From CAZQYC01 sp043746555 (GTDB lineage: Bacteria > Pseudomonadota > Gammaproteobacteria > Steroidobacterales > Steroidobacteraceae), in NCBI GenBank assembly GCA_043746555.1, contig JAYTQU010000272.1:1-7067 (forward strand): a stretch of DNA of 7,067 nucleotides, given 5' to 3'. Positions 5,624 through 7,067 of the stretch are shown here, in pieces. Under the pieces are notes generated by a model, which had not been told where the DNA came from, did not search any database, and saw nothing but the letters and a program-made list of their open reading frames with translations. A program made the translations under genes and the position numbers. The number at the start of each line of letters is the position of its first letter. Position 1 is the first letter of the stretch.

Positions 5624-6793
5624 ATGGACAAATCCAACGCTCCATGGAAAGTCGAACCAGGGAAAATCGAACCGGGGAAAGACAAACCAGCGAAAGACGA
5701 GGGCGGAAAGCCGTACATTCGCATCGAGCAGGTGACCAAGAAGTTTGGCGACTTCGTTGCGGTCAACGAGCTGTCGCTGAATATCTATCGCGGCGAAATC
5801 TTTTGTCTGCTCGGCGGTTCCGGTTGCGGCAAGACAACGCTGTTGCGCATGTTGGCCGGATTCGAAGAGCCGAATGTCGGGACGATCTTTATCGATGGCG
5901 TCGACATGGCGAGTGTGCCGCCGTACGAGCGGCCGGTGAACATGATGTTTCAGTCGTATGCGCTCTTTCCACATATGACCGTGGAACAAAACGTCGCCTT
6001 CGGTCTCAAGCAAGAAGGCCTAGCACGCACCGAGATCGCGAAGCGTGTGGCCGACATGCTGAGTATGGTGAAGTTACAAGGTTTCGAGCAACGCAAACCG
6101 CATCAACTTTCGGGTGGACAACGACAGCGCGTCGCGTTGGCGCGATCGCTCGTGAAGCGACCGAAATTACTGTTGCTCGACGAACCGTTCGGCGCGCTGG
6201 ACAAAAAACTACGCGAGCATACCCAGTTCGAATTGGTCAATATTCAACAAGAGTTGGGCGTGACGTTCATCGTCGTCACGCACGATCAAGAAGAGGCGAT
6301 GACGTTGGCATCGCGCATCGGTGTGATGCATCAAGGACGCATCGTACAGACCGGCACGCCGCATGAAATTTACGAATTTCCCAACTCGCGGTTGGTCGCG
6401 GACTTCATCGGCTCGGTGAATCTTTTTGAAGGACGCTTACTCGAAGACGAATCGGATCACGTGCGCATCGCATGTCTGGATCTCGGCGGAACGATCTATG
6501 TCGACCACGGCATTAGCGCCGCGCCGAACGTTGCCGTGTGGGCGGCGATTCGACCGGAGAAAATCGAGATCTCGGCAACGCAGCCGACCACTGCCGAAAA
6601 CTTCGCGCGCGGTGTCGTGCAAGAGATTGCCTACATGGGTGACGCGTCCGTGTATCTCGTGCGCTTGGACTCCGGCAAAGTGGTGCGTGTGACGCAGCCG
6701 AACACGCGTCGTCGCGAAGGCGAAGCGGTCACGTGGAAGCAGACGGTTTTCTTGCGCTGGCATGCGTCGAGTCCAGTCATCGTGACGGAATAG
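5624..6793 (+). CDS. potG: Polyamine ABC transporter ATP-binding protein (PotG)
   Basis: A 389-residue ATPase subunit that drives polyamine import at the cytoplasmic face of the inner membrane. The nucleotide-binding domain is complete: Walker A GGSGCGKT (64-71), Q-loop Gln110 in MMFQSYALFPH, signature LSGGQ (162-166), Walker B LLLLDEP (182-188) with Glu187, D-loop ALD (191-193), H-loop His220 in VTHDQEEA. A C-terminal TOBE-like regulatory domain covers about 265-389 (IRPEKIEI near 309). PPYERPVNMMFQSYALFPH is nearly identical to E. coli PotG. Residues 5-29 are a tandem pentapeptide repeat not found in E. coli PotG. ATG 5624 is preferred; an in-frame GTG at 5612 would add four residues, and neither has a good Shine-Dalgarno. 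It starts 22 bp after potF and ends 13 bp before potH, so it is part of one transport operon. PotA is the alternative name, but the partner genes fit PotFGH(I). Confidence 0.94.
   Translation: MDKSNAPWKVEPGKIEPGKDKPAKDEGGKPYIRIEQVTKKFGDFVAVNELSLNIYRGEIFCLLGGSGCGKTTLLRMLAGFEEPNVGTIFIDGVDMASVPPYERPVNMMFQSYALFPHMTVEQNVAFGLKQEGLARTEIAKRVADMLSMVKLQGFEQRKPHQLSGGQRQRVALARSLVKRPKLLLLDEPFGALDKKLREHTQFELVNIQQELGVTFIVVTHDQEEAMTLASRIGVMHQGRIVQTGTPHEIYEFPNSRLVADFIGSVNLFEGRLLEDESDHVRIACLDLGGTIYVDHGISAAPNVAVWAAIRPEKIEISATQPTTAENFARGVVQEIAYMGDASVYLVRLDSGKVVRVTQPNTRRREGEAVTWKQTVFLRWHASSPVIVTE
5636..5710 (+). repeat. Tandem 15-bp (pentapeptide) repeat in the 5' end of potG
   Basis: Five in-frame 15-bp units encode NAPWK, VEPGK, IEPGK, DKPAK and DEGGK (residues 5-29). 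Units two to four, at 5651-5665, 5666-5680 and 5681-5695, are clearly related at the DNA level (for example GTCGAACCAGGGAAA and ATCGAACCGGGGAAA); the first and last are degenerate. The peptide is charged and flexible and precedes the nucleotide-binding domain. Because units are multiples of three, slippage would change its length without a frameshift. Confidence 0.75.
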
Positions 6794-6806
6794 CAATCGC
6801 CTCTAT

Positions 6807-7067
6807 ATGCGCAATCTCAGCTTAATAGTGCTCCGTGAACGATTGATGGCATCCGTGCATCGATTGCTCTCGATGCTTGTTAGCCGCTCGATCGGCACAT
6901 TGCGTCGCATGAGAGTCACCAATCGCACCCTGGTTATCGCGGTGCCGTGGTTTTGGTTGCTGTTGTTTCTTCTGATTCCATTCGTCATCGTGTTGAAAAT
7001 TAGTTTCGCGCAAACGCGCTGGCTTGGAACGCCGCCCTACACGCCGCTATTCGAATGGGTGCATGGC
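6807..7067 (+). CDS. potH: Polyamine ABC transporter permease, first subunit (PotH), 5' part only
   Basis: An open frame of 87 codons runs to the right edge. TLVIAVPWFWLLLFLLIPFV (41-60) is the first transmembrane helix, followed by IVLKISFAQ and PPYTPLFEW; E. coli PotH has the same order (LVIALPYIWLILLFLLPF, then IVFKISLAE and PPYTELMEW). The protein should form the membrane channel with a second permease (PotI), which would lie further right. The start is uncertain: in-frame ATGs at 6807, 6846, 6873 and 6909 all lack a good Shine-Dalgarno. 6807 is given because it lies closest to potG; 6846 gives an N-terminal tail nearest to the length in E. coli PotH. The fold and the permease signature (EAA loop) cannot be checked because they lie outside the window. 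Confidence 0.88.
   Translation, partial: MRNLSLIVLRERLMASVHRLLSMLVSRSIGTLRRMRVTNRTLVIAVPWFWLLLFLLIPFVIVLKISFAQTRWLGTPPYTPLFEWVHG

Noticed and set aside
1..7067. An undescribed defence, mobile or RNA system
   Set aside because: I found no transposase, integrase, CRISPR repeats, tRNA or large inverted repeats, and every long gene belongs to a known polyamine or hydrolase family.

Overview
The window is a polyamine uptake and catabolism locus from a Gram-negative bacterium, most likely a gammaproteobacterium. This rests on protein similarity recalled from memory: the proteins follow the Escherichia coli Puu and PotFGH families closely, and the gene order resembles the Pseudomonas spuABCDEFGH cluster. 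I cannot name the genus. All six genes are recognisable, and I see no mobile element, CRISPR array, tRNA or rRNA.

Layout. On the minus strand, reading leftwards from about 1965, lie a gamma-glutamylputrescine oxidase-type FAD enzyme (PuuB family, 1965-649) and, 59 bp further on, a membrane-anchored alpha/beta hydrolase (589 to beyond the left edge). The divergent intergenic region (1966-2202) carries a 15-bp perfect direct repeat. On the plus strand, reading rightwards, lie a gamma-glutamyl-GABA hydrolase (PuuD/SpuA, 2203-2970), a gamma-glutamylpolyamine synthetase (PuuA/SpuB, 2974-4308), a 162-bp gap with a plausible sigma70-type promoter, a polyamine-binding lipoprotein (PotF/SpuD/SpuE family, 4471-5601), the transporter ATPase (PotG, 5624-6793) and the 5' part of the first permease (PotH, 6807 to beyond the right edge).

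How the genes work together. The lipoprotein captures extracellular putrescine or spermidine, and the PotG/PotH/(PotI) ABC transporter imports it. PuuA glutamylates one amine at the cost of ATP. PuuB oxidises the other amine to an aldehyde. An aldehyde dehydrogenase (PuuC type) would then give gamma-glutamyl-GABA, which PuuD hydrolyses to glutamate and GABA. Neither that dehydrogenase nor a SpuC-type aminotransferase is inside the window, so those steps must be encoded elsewhere or beyond its edges. The hydrolase at the left edge has no known place in this pathway.

The pathway itself is well described. The points worth a second look are variations on it: the binding protein has a lipobox and a Trp at a position tied to spermidine preference; PotG has a tandem pentapeptide repeat at its N-terminus; the synthetase keeps a Tyr at the place where GlnA is adenylylated; the puuB-puuD intergenic region has a direct repeat and an AT-rich site; and a hydrolase is attached to the locus.
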